Source of the DNA: Streptomyces bungoensis
Lineage (GTDB): Bacteria > Actinomycetota > Actinomycetes > Streptomycetales > Streptomycetaceae
Reading direction: 5' to 3'
Length of the DNA: 64,000 nt
Assembly (NCBI RefSeq): GCF_001514215.1
Contig: NZ_KQ948854.1
Span: 228,444-292,443, forward strand
In this document: positions 54,772 through 63,344 of the stretch, in pieces
Layout of the letters: every line of letters starts with the position of its first letter
Position numbering within the stretch: position 1 is the stretch's first letter
Translations under genes and position numbers: made by a program
The notes under the pieces: model-generated
What the model was told of the DNA's origin: nothing
The model's database searches: none
What the model saw: only the letters and a program-made list of their open reading frames with translations

Positions 54772-54811
54772 CGAGAGGGGGCGCCCGGATCATTCCGGGC
54801 GCCCCCTCTCG
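54772..54811. terminator. 18-bp perfect hairpin between convergent genes
   Basis: CGAGAGGGGGCGCCCGGA (54772-54789) pairs exactly with TCCGGGCGCCCCCTCTCG (54794-54811) around a TCAT loop. It ends both the DUF4191 and the RDD transcripts. Confidence 0.92.
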
Positions 54812-54818
54812 TCGCGTA

Positions 54819-55286
54819 CTAGATGCGCACTTCCACGGTCCGGGCGAAGCGGTCGTGCAGCCCGCGGCCGTCCCGGTCCCAGATCAGCGCGGGGATCGCC
54901 AGGCACAGCAGCAGCGTGCGCAGCAGGGAGCGCAGCGGGCTGACGGTGCCGGTCTCCAGCGCCACGACCCGCAGGCCGAACAGGCGCTTGCCCGGGGTGA
55001 AGCCGACCGTGCCGACCGTCAGGGCGCTCATCACGAAGAAGACGAGCAGGGCCCAGTTGCTGGTGGCGGGGCTGTAGCCGTCGGTGATCAGGCCGTATGC
55101 GATCAGCACGCACAGTCCCCAGTCCACGGCCAGTGCCCCGAGCCGCCTGCCGGGCCGGGCGATCGAGTTCGGCCCGTCCTCGGGCAGACCGAGCTGCTCG
55201 CCCCGGTATCCGAAGTCGGCACCGGATTCCTCCATGGCCGCGCGCGGCCCGGACAGCCACGATCCCATTGCTTGCCTGTTGTCCAC
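54819..55286 (-). CDS. RDD-family membrane protein
   Basis: 155 aa. RDD features: [20 protein letters not shown] (Arg and Asp at the first helix), [15 protein letters not shown] in the loop and [18 protein letters not shown] at the end. Three hydrophobic segments. The GTG at 55286 follows TACCGT by exactly 6 nt with no ribosome binding site. It is divergent from glnA and close to the GlnR boxes. An ATG six codons in (55268) is the alternative start. Confidence 0.9.
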   Translation of the reverse strand: MDNRQAMGSWLSGPRAAMEESGADFGYRGEQLGLPEDGPNSIARPGRRLGALAVDWGLCVLIAYGLITDGYSPATSNWALLVFFVMSALTVGTVGFTPGKRLFGLRVVALETGTVSPLRSLLRTLLLCLAIPALIWDRDGRGLHDRFARTVEVRI

Positions 55287-55360
55287 GCGTCCACGGTACT
55301 GCGCCCGGATTCGGGCGGGGCGCCCAGGGGTGCGCGGGGCTACCGTGGAACCGTGGCTGG

Positions 55361-55398
55361 TTAACACCTGCGAAACAATCGGGTCACGCCCGAGAAAT
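55361..55398 (+). promoter_or_regulatory. GlnR boxes upstream of glnA
   Basis: Half-sites in the spacing typical of the nitrogen regulator GlnR: TTAAC (55361-55365), 6 nt, GAAAC (55372-55376), 6-7 nt, GTCAC (55383-55387), 6 nt, GAAAT (55394-55398). This fits the gTnAC-n6-GnAAC consensus and the known control of Streptomyces glnA. Confidence 0.85.
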
Positions 55399-55494
55399 CA
55401 CCCGTCCCTAGGGTCGAGGGCAGCGTGTGCCACCGCACTGGCCGCACGAACGATCTACCACCCCGGCGGCACGGTCGGGAGTAGGAGGAGCTGG

Positions 55495-56904
55495 ATGTTC
55501 CAGAACGCCGACGAGGCCAAGAAGTTCATCGCGGACGAGGACGTCAAGTTCGTCGACGTCCGGTTCTGCGACCTGCCGGGCGTCATGCAGCACTTCACGT
55601 TGCCCGCCGAGGCGTTCGACCCCGACGACGAGCAGGCCTTCGACGGGTCGTCGATCCGCGGTTTCCAGGCCATCCACGAGTCGGACATGGCCCTGCGTCC
55701 CGACCTGTCCACCGCGCGCATCGACCCGTTCCGCCGGGACAAGACGCTCAACATCAACTTCTTCATCCACGACCCGATCACGGGCGAGCAGTACTCCCGT
55801 GACCCGCGGAACGTGGCGAAGAAGGCCGAGGCCTACCTCGCCTCCACGGGCATCGCCGACACGGCGTACTTCGGCCCGGAGGCGGAGTTCTACGTCTTCG
55901 ACTCCGTGCGCTTCGCCACCAGCGCGAACGAGTCCTTCTACCACATCGACTCCGAGGCCGGCGCCTGGAACACCGGTGCGCTGGAGGACAACCGCGGTTA
56001 CAAGGTCCGCTACAAGGGCGGCTACTTCCCGGTCCCGCCGGTCGACCACTTCGCCGACCTGCGCGCCGAGATCTCCCTGGAGCTGGAGCGGTCCGGCCTG
56101 AAGGTCGAGCGCCAGCACCACGAGGTGGGCACCGCCGGCCAGGCCGAGATCAACTACAAGTTCAACACGCTGCTCGCCGCCGCGGACGACCTCCAGCTCT
56201 TCAAGTACATCGTGAAGAACGTGGCCTGGAAGAACGGCAAGACGGCGACCTTCATGCCGAAGCCGATCTTCGGCGACAACGGCTCGGGCATGCACGTGCA
56301 CCAGTCGCTGTGGAGCAACGGCGACCCGCTGTTCTACGACGAGGCCGGTTACGCGGGCCTGTCGGACACCGCCCGCTACTACATCGGCGGCATCCTCAAG
56401 CACGCCCCGTCGCTGCTGGCCTTCACCAACCCGACGGTGAACTCGTACCACCGCCTGGTCCCGGGCTTCGAGGCGCCGATCAACCTGGTGTACTCGCAGC
56501 GCAACCGCTCGGCGGCCATGCGCATCCCGATCACCGGCTCCAACCCGAAGGCCAAGCGCGTCGAGTTCCGCGCGCCCGACTCCTCCGGCAACCCGTACCT
56601 GGCCTTCTCGGCCCTGCTGCTGGCGGGCCTGGACGGCATCAAGAACAAGATCGAGCCGGCCGAGCCGATCGACAAGGACCTCTACGAGCTGGCTCCCGAG
56701 GAGCACGCGAACGTGGCCCAGGTCCCGACCTCCCTCGGCGCCGTCCTCGACCGCCTCGAGGCCGACCACGAGTTCCTCCTCCAGGGCGACGTCTTCACGC
56801 CGGACCTGATCGAGACGTGGATCGACTACAAGCGCACGAACGAGATCGCGCCGCTGCAGCTGCGTCCGCACCCGCACGAGTTCGAGCTCTACTTCGACGT
56901 GTGA
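55495..56904 (+). CDS. glnA: Glutamine synthetase type I
   Basis: 469 aa, ATG with GGAGGAG upstream ([20 protein letters not shown]). Active-site sequences: [39 protein letters not shown] and the Glu flap region [21 protein letters not shown] contains the tyrosine that GlnE adenylylates in GSI-beta enzymes. It converts glutamate, ammonia and ATP to glutamine. Monocistronic, ended by a hairpin, with GlnR boxes about 100-135 nt upstream. Confidence 0.98.
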   Translation: MFQNADEAKKFIADEDVKFVDVRFCDLPGVMQHFTLPAEAFDPDDEQAFDGSSIRGFQAIHESDMALRPDLSTARIDPFRRDKTLNINFFIHDPITGEQYSRDPRNVAKKAEAYLASTGIADTAYFGPEAEFYVFDSVRFATSANESFYHIDSEAGAWNTGALEDNRGYKVRYKGGYFPVPPVDHFADLRAEISLELERSGLKVERQHHEVGTAGQAEINYKFNTLLAAADDLQLFKYIVKNVAWKNGKTATFMPKPIFGDNGSGMHVHQSLWSNGDPLFYDEAGYAGLSDTARYYIGGILKHAPSLLAFTNPTVNSYHRLVPGFEAPINLVYSQRNRSAAMRIPITGSNPKAKRVEFRAPDSSGNPYLAFSALLLAGLDGIKNKIEPAEPIDKDLYELAPEEHANVAQVPTSLGAVLDRLEADHEFLLQGDVFTPDLIETWIDYKRTNEIAPLQLRPHPHEFELYFDV

Positions 56905-56922
56905 TCGGACCCGCACCACGCT

Positions 56923-56960
56923 GAGGGCCGCCCCCCGGATCGCTCCGCGGGGCGGCCCTC
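56923..56960. terminator. Hairpin after glnA
   Basis: GAGGGCCGCCCC (56923-56934) pairs with GGGGCGGCCCTC (56949-56960), 18 nt past the glnA stop and before the convergent small secreted protein gene. Confidence 0.85.
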
Positions 56961-56985
56961 GGCCGTGTTCCGTCGCCGGCCGTCG

Positions 56986-57219
56986 TCAGGGGACGACGAC
57001 CACGACGACGGGGGTGTTGTTGAAGTAGTTGCGGTGGAAGAAGTCGCCTCGGTCGAAGCAGTTGCCCCACCAGTCGTTGTAGTAGCACCCGCCGTGGGTG
57101 GAGAGCTGGGTCGGGGTCGCTGCCGACGCGGTACCCGCGGTACCGATCGCGGCCCCACCGGCCATCAGCACGCCGATGGCGGACAGAGTGGCGAGTCGCC
57201 TCGCGCTCCGTGCTTTCAT
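56986..57219 (-). CDS. Small secreted aromatic-rich peptide, unknown
   Basis: 77 aa from ATG 57219, with GGAAGGAAGG upstream. A Sec signal peptide of about 33 residues ends TASAA. The mature part of about 44 residues is rich in Asn, Phe, Trp and Tyr (GGCYYNDWWGNCFDRGDFFH) with two Cys that could form one disulfide, and ends in a run of valines before the final Pro. It is not a chaplin by length or motif. No family recognised. Confidence 0.82.
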   Translation of the reverse strand: MKARSARRLATLSAIGVLMAGGAAIGTAGTASAATPTQLSTHGGCYYNDWWGNCFDRGDFFHRNYFNNTPVVVVVVP

Positions 57220-57497
57220 GGATCCACCTTCCTTCCACCCTCGTGCGGCTTTCCCTGGCACGAGACGGATGGCCCGCGGCACTCGGAGTGACGAGTCAGG
57301 CGCGGTCGTAGGCTGTGCCGCACGAGTCATGAGATGCAGGGGCGGACTTCAGGGCACCCCTCGGTGCGGCTCTCACCTTCAAATGCTAGCCGTCCGCCGT
57401 CCGGGCGGCATCCGGGGCAACCTTTCGCGCTTCCCAGGCTTCCTATTCTCGGGGGATCATCCTCCTGGCCCTGCCCCACGAGAGAGGTTGCACGGGG

Positions 57498-57755
57498 ATG
57501 ACTGAACAGGACGACTGGCAGCGCGAGTTCGATCACCGGTGGGCGAACTCGGCCGAGCACAAGGAGCCCTCCGCGCGGGCCCGGATGCTCGCCGCCCGCT
57601 GGCGGGAGAACCCCCCGGACCCGGCCCCGTTCCGTGCCGACCCCGACCCGGCGACGCCCCGCCGCTCCTCCTGGGTGTCGACGGCCGTGGTCCTCGGCTG
57701 TGTGGCCGCGGTGATAGTCCTGCTCGGGTACGCGCAGATGCGCTCGCCCTACTAG
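57498..57755 (+). CDS. Small membrane protein, unknown
   Basis: 85 aa. Acidic and Trp-containing N-terminus (DDWQREFDHRWANSAEHKEP), one helix near the C-terminus (about 57-79) and a short outside tail. GAGAGAGG is upstream. It lies just before htpX on the same strand, 120 nt apart, so co-transcription is possible. Confidence 0.82.
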   Translation: MTEQDDWQREFDHRWANSAEHKEPSARARMLAARWRENPPDPAPFRADPDPATPRRSSWVSTAVVLGCVAAVIVLLGYAQMRSPY

Positions 57756-57875
57756 GCGGTGCCCGGATCCGGGGGAAGGCTTTGCTGCTCCTAGGGGTAC
57801 GGGCGGCCTCACGATGGGGTCCGGCAGGTGCACACTGGACAGCGGGACGAGTGCCTGACTGCGGGGTGATGCAAG

Positions 57876-58793
57876 ATGCAGAGCCGCTTCCGGAGCGACC
57901 GGCGGCTGACCGTGCGAATGACGGTCACGATGTTCCTGCTCGGGCTGCTGTACGTCGGCTTCGTGGCCGCGTTGATCGTGCTGCTCAAGTCCTGGCTGCT
58001 GGTCGTCGTGCTGGTCGGGGCGATGTTCGTGGCCCAGTTCTGGTTCTCCGACCGGATCGCGATGTTCGCCATGCACGGGCGGGTCGTGGAGCGCGAGGAG
58101 TATCCCGAGCTGCACGCGGTGGTCGACCGGCTGTGCGGACTCGCCGACATGCCCAAGCCGGTGGTCGCCGTGTCCAACATGGACATGCCGAACGCGTTCG
58201 CGACCGGGCGCAACGCCGACCACGCCGTGGTCTGCGTGACCACGGGGCTGCTGCGGCGGCTGGAGCCGGCCGAGCTGGAGGGCGTGCTCGCGCACGAGCT
58301 GTCGCACGTGGCGCACAAGGACGTCGCCGTGATCACGATCGCGTCGTTCCTCGGCGTGATCGCGGGCCTGATCGTGCGGTTCGCCTTCTACTCCCAGGTC
58401 TTCGGCGGTCGCCGGGACCAGAACACCGCGGCCGTCTTCGCCGCCGTGATGGGGGTCTCCGCGGCCGTGTACGCGATCAGCTTCCTGCTGATCCGGGCGC
58501 TGTCCCGGTACCGGGAGCTGGCGGCCGACCGGGCGGCCGCGCTCCTCACCGGCCGGCCCTCGGCGTTGGCCTCCGCGCTCACCAAGGTCTCCGGGGACAT
58601 CGCCCGGATCCCGACCAAGGACCTGCGCACGGCCCAGGCCTTCAACGCCTTCTACTTCACCCCGGCGACCGGCAAGGAGCCGGGTATCGAGCGGTTCTTC
58701 TCCACCCACCCGTCCCTGGAGCAGCGGCTCACGCAGCTCGGCCGGATCTCGGCGGAGCTGGGCGAGGCGGCGACGCCCGGGAAGGCGGGCTGA
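57876..58793 (+). CDS. htpX: HtpX-like membrane zinc metalloprotease
   Basis: 305 aa M48 protease. Two helices at about 15-60, zinc motif VLAHELSHVAHKD near residue 138, two more helices (about 150-215) and the third zinc ligand Glu in SRYRELAADRAA. The C-terminus ends with STHPSLEQRLTQLGRI. It degrades damaged membrane proteins. pspAB starts 2 nt after its stop. Confidence 0.95.
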   Translation: MQSRFRSDRRLTVRMTVTMFLLGLLYVGFVAALIVLLKSWLLVVVLVGAMFVAQFWFSDRIAMFAMHGRVVEREEYPELHAVVDRLCGLADMPKPVVAVSNMDMPNAFATGRNADHAVVCVTTGLLRRLEPAELEGVLAHELSHVAHKDVAVITIASFLGVIAGLIVRFAFYSQVFGGRRDQNTAAVFAAVMGVSAAVYAISFLLIRALSRYRELAADRAAALLTGRPSALASALTKVSGDIARIPTKDLRTAQAFNAFYFTPATGKEPGIERFFSTHPSLEQRLTQLGRISAELGEAATPGKAG

Positions 58794-58795
58794 GC

Positions 58796-59380
58796 ATGGG
58801 GCTGCTGGACATCCTGCTCGGCCGTACGAAGCCCGTCGCGCCCGATCTCGACCAGCTGTTCGCGCTGCCCTCGGCGGCCCTGACCCTGGAGGTGGCGGCC
58901 GGGTTCCGGCCGAGCGGGGTGGGGGAGGTGTGCTTCGCGACGGTCGAGGGCGCGGCGTTCGAGCAGACCCACCGGGAGGTCCAGGCGCTGCTCGACGCGG
59001 ACGCCGACCGCACCGGCCCGCCGGTGGAGCTCCGCCAGGACGACTACGGCTACTCGTGGCTGGTCTCCCGGCGCACCCCCGGCCAGTTGCCCGAGCTGGT
59101 CAACGACCTGCACGCGGTCAACAGCTCCCTGGAGGCCAACGGCTTCGGCCCCCAGCTGCTGTGCTCGCTGGCGGCGTTCACCGACGACCGGGACCGGCGC
59201 CTGGCCCTCGTGTACCTGTACAAGCGCGGTTCGTTCTATCCCTTCGCCCCGCTGCCCGGCGCCGGTGAGCGCCGGGACAGCGCACTGGAGCTGCAGGTGA
59301 AGTCGGTCCTCGGCAGCGACCTCAGGATCGAGCAGGACCTGGGCCGCTGGTTCCCGGTGTGGGGCGCCCCCGGCCTGTGA
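58796..59380 (+). CDS. pspAB: PspA-associated protein PspAB
   Basis: 194 aa, MGLLDILLGRTKPVAPDLDQ. Soluble alpha/beta protein found next to htpX in actinobacteria and archaea. No catalytic motif. It starts 2 nt after htpX and is clearly co-translated with it. The link to PspA is known from gene association; pspA and pspAA lie 40 kb away in this window. Confidence 0.88.
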   Translation: MGLLDILLGRTKPVAPDLDQLFALPSAALTLEVAAGFRPSGVGEVCFATVEGAAFEQTHREVQALLDADADRTGPPVELRQDDYGYSWLVSRRTPGQLPELVNDLHAVNSSLEANGFGPQLLCSLAAFTDDRDRRLALVYLYKRGSFYPFAPLPGAGERRDSALELQVKSVLGSDLRIEQDLGRWFPVWGAPGL

Positions 59381-59396
59381 CCGGGGACGCCTTCGC

Positions 59397-59672
59397 TCAC
59401 CTGCTCTTCTCGCGCTCCTGCCGCCGGGCCTCGAAGGGGTGCTCCCGGCGGTACCGGCGCTCCCACCTGGCCTGGCGGTCCCGGCGCTCGCGGTACGCCC
59501 GGTAGGTCTCGGGCGGTGCCCCGCCACCGGCCGGGGGCGGCGGTGTGCCGGGCGAGCCCCGGCCGTAGGTCAGGTACAGGTACAACAGCGCACCGGCGGC
59601 GAGCCACCAGGTGTGGTTTCCGATGCCGAGGATCACCAGGACGACGGTCCCGGCGACGACGATGCCACGCAT
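59397..59672 (-). CDS. Small membrane protein with basic tail, unknown
   Basis: 91 aa, MRGIVVAGTVVLVILGIGNH. Two short hydrophobic segments (3-18 and 22-38), a Pro/Gly linker and a strongly basic Arg/Glu tail. GGAGG precedes the ATG. It is convergent with pspAB, 16 nt apart. Confidence 0.8.
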   Translation of the reverse strand: MRGIVVAGTVVLVILGIGNHTWWLAAGALLYLYLTYGRGSPGTPPPPAGGGAPPETYRAYRERRDRQARWERRYRREHPFEARRQEREKSR

Positions 59673-59797
59673 GACGGACCTCCGTGGGGTGAGGGGGGCG
59701 GGAGTGGACGGTTCGGCTACGCGCCGTGCATCCAGCGTAGGGATGCGGTCACTGCGGGTGCACCCCGTTTTCCGCGTGCGCGGGGCCGCCGGACACG

Positions 59798-59833
59798 GCG
59801 AAGGGCCCTCACCGCCGGGCGAGGGCCCTTCGC
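59798..59833. terminator. 13-bp perfect hairpin
   Basis: GCGAAGGGCCCTC (59798-59810) pairs with GAGGGCCCTTCGC (59821-59833). It now lies upstream of the winged-helix remnant and ends no obvious gene, so it may be a leftover of a deleted one. Confidence 0.7.
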
Positions 59834-59844
59834 GGCCTGGCAGC

Positions 59845-60066
59845 AGCGGGAACGTGGGCCCGGCGGTGCGGTGGAACGGCCGGGTGGTGGGCGGCTGGGC
59901 GCAGCGCGCGGACGGGGAGATCGTGCGGCGGACACCCGACGGGGGCGTACGGCGTGAGGCCGGGGCGGCGGTGGCGGCCGAGGCGGCGCGGTTGCGGGGG
60001 TGGCTGGGGGCGACCCGGGTGACCCCCCGCTTCCGGACGCCGCTGGGGCGGGACCTGTCCGCGTAA
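59845..60066 (+). pseudogene. C-terminal remnant of a winged-helix (HTH_42-type) DNA-binding domain protein
   Basis: About 73 codons read GNVGPAVRWNGRVVGGWAQR, then GEIVRR, RLRGWLGATRVTPRF, ending at a natural TAA (60064-60066). This is the typical C-terminus of the roughly 370-aa winged-helix family (HTH_42/AlkX-like). The first 300 residues are absent and a terminator hairpin stands in their place, so it is a truncated remnant. Confidence 0.7.
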
Positions 60067-60106
60067 GGGCGGGTGCCGGGCGCCGCGGGGCGACCCGGCA
60101 CCGTGC

Positions 60107-60421
60107 TCAGCGGCTGTAGCGCATCAACGCCCGGACCATGTGGCACGTCGTGTCCGACGGCGGGTGCACGCCGATCCGCTCCGCCGTGCTGCGGATCGCC
60201 TCGTTGTGGGCCTGGTTCGGCAGGTAGACGCCCGAGTCCAGCAGGGCGATGGCGAGGCGCATGGCCTTCAGACGGCGGTTGTGGGTGACGTACCACTCGC
60301 GCGGCCGCCCGGCCGGCAGCGGACGCTTCACCGCGGGGGTGTAGGGCGAGTCGAGCAGGACGGATCGCTGGGCGGTGGACTGGGTGGGCAACGGCTTGGC
60401 CGTCAGGGCGGCAGCGGGCAC
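60107..60421 (-). CDS. Small conserved-type protein, unknown
   Basis: 104 aa from GTG 60421. A perfect AGGAGG lies 6 nt before this GTG but abuts the ATG two codons upstream (60427), so GTG is the likely start. The C-terminal part is REWYVTHNRRLKAMRLAIAL and IGVHPPSDTTCHMVRALMRY, helical with one Cys. No domain recognised; the type is common in streptomycetes. Confidence 0.8.
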   Translation of the reverse strand: MPAAALTAKPLPTQSTAQRSVLLDSPYTPAVKRPLPAGRPREWYVTHNRRLKAMRLAIALLDSGVYLPNQAHNEAIRSTAERIGVHPPSDTTCHMVRALMRYSR

Positions 60422-60642
60422 GGGCATCCTCCTGTCGCGGTCAGGGCGGCCTCCGGGACTCCGGCGGCTTCCCTCGAACACTGTGTCAATTCTACCGCCC
60501 GGCACTGACATTCAGCGGAGCGCACAGGCAGGCCAATTCCCTGATGGAGCAGCTGTTTTGCCGTCATGTCACCCCTGAGCACAGAGCGATCCAGGGGACG
60601 GCAGTAATTCGAACAGAGTCGGTGCCGAGTAGCGTGTGCCCC

Positions 60643-61011
60643 ATGGAAATCTGGATCAACCCGGCCTGCTCCAAGTGCCGCAGCGCGATCAGCGTCCTCG
60701 ATGCCGAGGGTGCCGAGTACACCGTCCGCCGTTACCTGGAGGACGTACCCGGCGAGGAGGAGATCAGGGCCGTACTGGAGCGGCTCGGGCTCGAGCCGTG
60801 GGACATCACGCGCACCCAGGAGGAGGCCGCCCGGGAACTGGGCCTGAAGGAGTGGGCGCGGGACGCGTCCACGCGGGACCGGTGGATCACCGCGCTCGCC
60901 GAGCACCCCAAGCTGATCCAGCGGCCGATCATCACCGCCGACGACGGCACGGCCCTGGTGGCGCGCACCGAGGACGCCGTGCAGGAGGCGCTCTCCCGGA
61001 GCAAGGGCTGA
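60643..61011 (+). CDS. ArsC/Spx-like thioredoxin-fold protein
   Basis: 122 aa, MEIWINPACSKCRSAISVLD. The CSKC motif at residues 9-12 and the later RPIITADDGTALVAR match the ArsC/YffB family. It may be a glutaredoxin-like reductase rather than a true arsenate reductase; no ars genes adjoin it. The ATG follows TAGCGT by 7 nt with no ribosome binding site. Confidence 0.9.
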   Translation: MEIWINPACSKCRSAISVLDAEGAEYTVRRYLEDVPGEEEIRAVLERLGLEPWDITRTQEEAARELGLKEWARDASTRDRWITALAEHPKLIQRPIITADDGTALVARTEDAVQEALSRSKG

Positions 61012-61129
61012 CGGCCCCAACAGGCCTGTGACGCAGGTAACTTCACTGACTCCTGTCAACCGCTGAGTAGCCTCGTTCGGTATCTCGTACATAGCGGCGT
61101 ACGCTCCCCTACCTCTTCAGGAGGCGCGC

Positions 61130-61840
61130 ATGTCGCGCAGGAGAAAACTCAGTGCCAAGAAGAAGGTCGCGCTGCTCGTCAGTGCCGCGGCGGTGGCGGG
61201 CGGCGGGGCCTTCGCCCTGGCGTCGACCTCGAACGCCGCCCAGCCGGCGAACGCCCGGACCCTCTCCGCCGGGTCCGCCGGGAACTCGACCGTCTGCCAG
61301 GGGCTGGCCACGGCCCACGGCAACAACGACCGGTTCATCGCGGACCAGAAGGCGCATCCGGACGCGCAGTCGGCGGCCCGGATCGCCAACCGCGAGGCGG
61401 TGCTCAAGCAGATCGAGGTCCAGCAGAAGGCGGCCGGCTGCACGGTTGGGGAGTCGGCTCAGGGCTCCCAGGCGGCGCAGGGTGGTCAGCAGGGCAACGG
61501 CGGTCAGCAGGCCGGGCAACCGGCGCAGTCCGCGCAGCCTGCGCAGACCGCCGCCCCCGGCGGCAACGGCGCGGGCACCGGGGCGGCCTCCGGCCAGCAG
61601 GTCTGCAACGGCTCCACCGTCACGCTCTCCGGCGAGGCCGGCGCCCCGGCCGCGTCCAGCAACCAGTTCCCGGCGGGGACGACCCTGAAGGTCACCAACC
61701 TGGACAACAACAAGTCCACGACGGTGAAGGTCACCTCCGTGTCCGGCAGTTGCGTGCTGCTGAACAACGCGGCCTTCGAACAGGTCCGCGAACCGGGCAA
61801 GTTCCTCATCCGCCACGCCCGGATCGAGAAGGTGGGGTGA
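61130..61840 (+). CDS. Secreted protein with double-psi-barrel-like C-terminus
   Basis: 236 aa with AGGAGG before the ATG. A basic signal peptide ends near residue 36 (TSNAA). Two parts follow: a helical domain with Cys (VCQGLATAHGNNDRFIADQK, KAAGC), a Gln/Ala/Gly-rich linker (about 105-155), and a C-terminal domain (TTLKVTNLDNNKSTTVKV, SCVLLNNAAFEQV) resembling RlpA/DPBB folds. The DPBB assignment is tentative. Possible cell-wall role. Confidence 0.85.
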   Translation: MSRRRKLSAKKKVALLVSAAAVAGGGAFALASTSNAAQPANARTLSAGSAGNSTVCQGLATAHGNNDRFIADQKAHPDAQSAARIANREAVLKQIEVQQKAAGCTVGESAQGSQAAQGGQQGNGGQQAGQPAQSAQPAQTAAPGGNGAGTGAASGQQVCNGSTVTLSGEAGAPAASSNQFPAGTTLKVTNLDNNKSTTVKVTSVSGSCVLLNNAAFEQVREPGKFLIRHARIEKVG

Positions 61841-61852
61841 GAACCGGCCGGT

Positions 61853-62760
61853 TCAGCCGGTCAGGAAACCGGTGAGGCGGCGGCCGAGCCCGGCGGGGGC
61901 GGCGTGCGGCAGCGCGTGATGCGAGACGTCCGGCAGGACCTCGCTCTCCCCACGCGGCAGCACCCGGCCGGCCGCCGCCAGGACCTCGCCCGGGTCATGG
62001 GTCCTGCTGTTCGCGGCCACGAGCAGCAGGACCGGTGCCGCCAGGCCGCGCAGCGCCTCCGGCGCCGGGCGGGGTCCGGTCACCGGCCTGGCGGCGGGGA
62101 AGCCGGCGGCGGCCTCCTGCAGGCGCAGCCAGTCCGGGTCGAGGGTTTCCCCCGCTCGCGGCTTCGCTCCAGCGGGAGGGGCCCCATCCCGGTCTCCCAC
62201 CGCAGGAAGGCGCGGACCCGGCGGGGTGTGGGCCGCAGCAGCATCGGCAGGGCGCTCAGCAGGTACGCCGCCTTGTACCCGGCGAAGCACTGGGTCGGGT
62301 CCAGGAGGCACAGGCGGCGTACCCGGGTGGGCGCCCGCAGCGCGTAGTGCAGCGCGATCCAGGCGCCGTAGGAGTGCCCGCCGAGGTCGGCCGAGGGGGC
62401 GCCGAGACCGTCGAGCAGCCCGTCCAGCCAGGCGGCCAGGTCGGCGACCGTGCGGGGGTGACGGTCGGCGGCCGGGGCGCCGAGGCCGGGGGCGCCGGGC
62501 AGGTCGGCGGCGTACACCCGGCGGACGCGGGCGAGGTCGGCCGCCTGGGCGTACCAGGACACGGAGGTCGCTCCGCCCCCGCCCGGCAGCAGGAGCAGCG
62601 GCGGTGCGTCGCGCGGGCCGCAGGCGTTGACGCGGGTCGCGCCGAAGGGCGTGGCGACCGTGAGCGCCTCGTGGTCCGCGGGCCATTTCGCCAGCACCCT
62701 GTCGTACGCAACCCGGAAGGCGTCGGCGTCGTACCCGCCCGCTCTCGGCATGCGAAACAC
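61853..62760 (-). pseudogene. Alpha/beta hydrolase split by a palindromic-repeat insertion
   Basis: The N-terminal part (62760 to about 62190) is a normal hydrolase with oxyanion-hole LLLLPGGGG and nucleophile elbow GGHSYGAW. At about 62144-62190 a palindromic element codes MGPLPLERSRERGK and shifts the frame, so the original frame stops at 62080. The rest (LDPDWLRLQEAAAGF, ARPVTGPRPAPEALRGL, the acid in SRTHDPGEV and the base in VSHHALPH) continues in another frame to 61853. The catalytic triad is thus divided between frames. It is divergent from a MarR gene. A sequencing error is the alternative. Confidence 0.82.
62144..62190 (+). repeat. Small palindromic element inside the hydrolase gene
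   Basis: It runs from TTTCCCCCGCTCGCGGCTTC to GGGAGGGGCCCCATCC; CCGCT/AGCGG arms surround a GGCTTCGCTC loop. It is related to the element at 19858-19897. Its length breaks the reading frame of the host gene. Confidence 0.75.
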
Positions 62761-62770
62761 CCCCTATCAT

Positions 62771-62800
62771 CTCGCTGAGCAAGATACTCGACGAGCAAGA
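62771..62800. promoter_or_regulatory. Direct repeat in the MarR-hydrolase intergenic region
   Basis: CTCGCTGAGCAAGA (62771-62784) and CTCGACGAGCAAGA (62787-62800) are 16 bp apart, the sort of tandem site a MarR dimer could bind. It lies between the two divergent starts. Confidence 0.5.
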
Positions 62801-62822
62801 CGATAGCCCCGGGAGGTTCCGT

Positions 62823-63284
62823 ATGCCGACCCCTTCCCCGCCCGAGCCGCCGGGGCTGGAGACCGTCCATCTGCTGCGCGCCGTCACCGTGGAACTCGGC
62901 CTGCACAGCGCCCGGTTCGCGCAGCGCAACGGCATGCACCCGACCGACGTGCGCGCGCTGATCGCGCTCATGGACGCCCGGCGCGCGGGCGAGGAGACGA
63001 CCGCCGGCCGGCTCGGCGCCCTGCTGGGGCTGAACTCGGCGGGGACGACGGCGCTGGTGGACCGGCTGGAGCGGGCGGGGCACGTACGGCGGGTGCGCGG
63101 GGAGCGGGACCGGCGCCGGGTGGTGATCGAGGTGGAGGAGCGCGCGGTCGAGTTGGGCCGGGCCTTCTTCGGGCCGCTGATCGAGCGGTCGGTGGAGCTG
63201 CTGCGCGGGTACGACGAGCGGGAGACGGCCGCGATCCGGGGCTTCCTGGAGGGCGTGCGGGAGGCGGCCACCGGGACCGCGTGA
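62823..63284 (+). CDS. MarR-family transcriptional regulator
   Basis: 153 aa with GGGAGG before the ATG. Winged HTH: MHPTDVRALIALMDARRAGE, TAGRLGALLGLNSAGTTALV and the wing VRGERDRRRVVIEV. It is divergent from the hydrolase gene, the classic arrangement for a MarR controlling a detoxifying enzyme; the target is now frameshifted. Confidence 0.93.
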   Translation: MPTPSPPEPPGLETVHLLRAVTVELGLHSARFAQRNGMHPTDVRALIALMDARRAGEETTAGRLGALLGLNSAGTTALVDRLERAGHVRRVRGERDRRRVVIEVEERAVELGRAFFGPLIERSVELLRGYDERETAAIRGFLEGVREAATGTA

Positions 63285-63344
63285 GCGGGCCGTACACCGC
63301 ACGCCCCCTTCCTCACCCTGTGAGTCGCCGCACAGGACCGCCGG

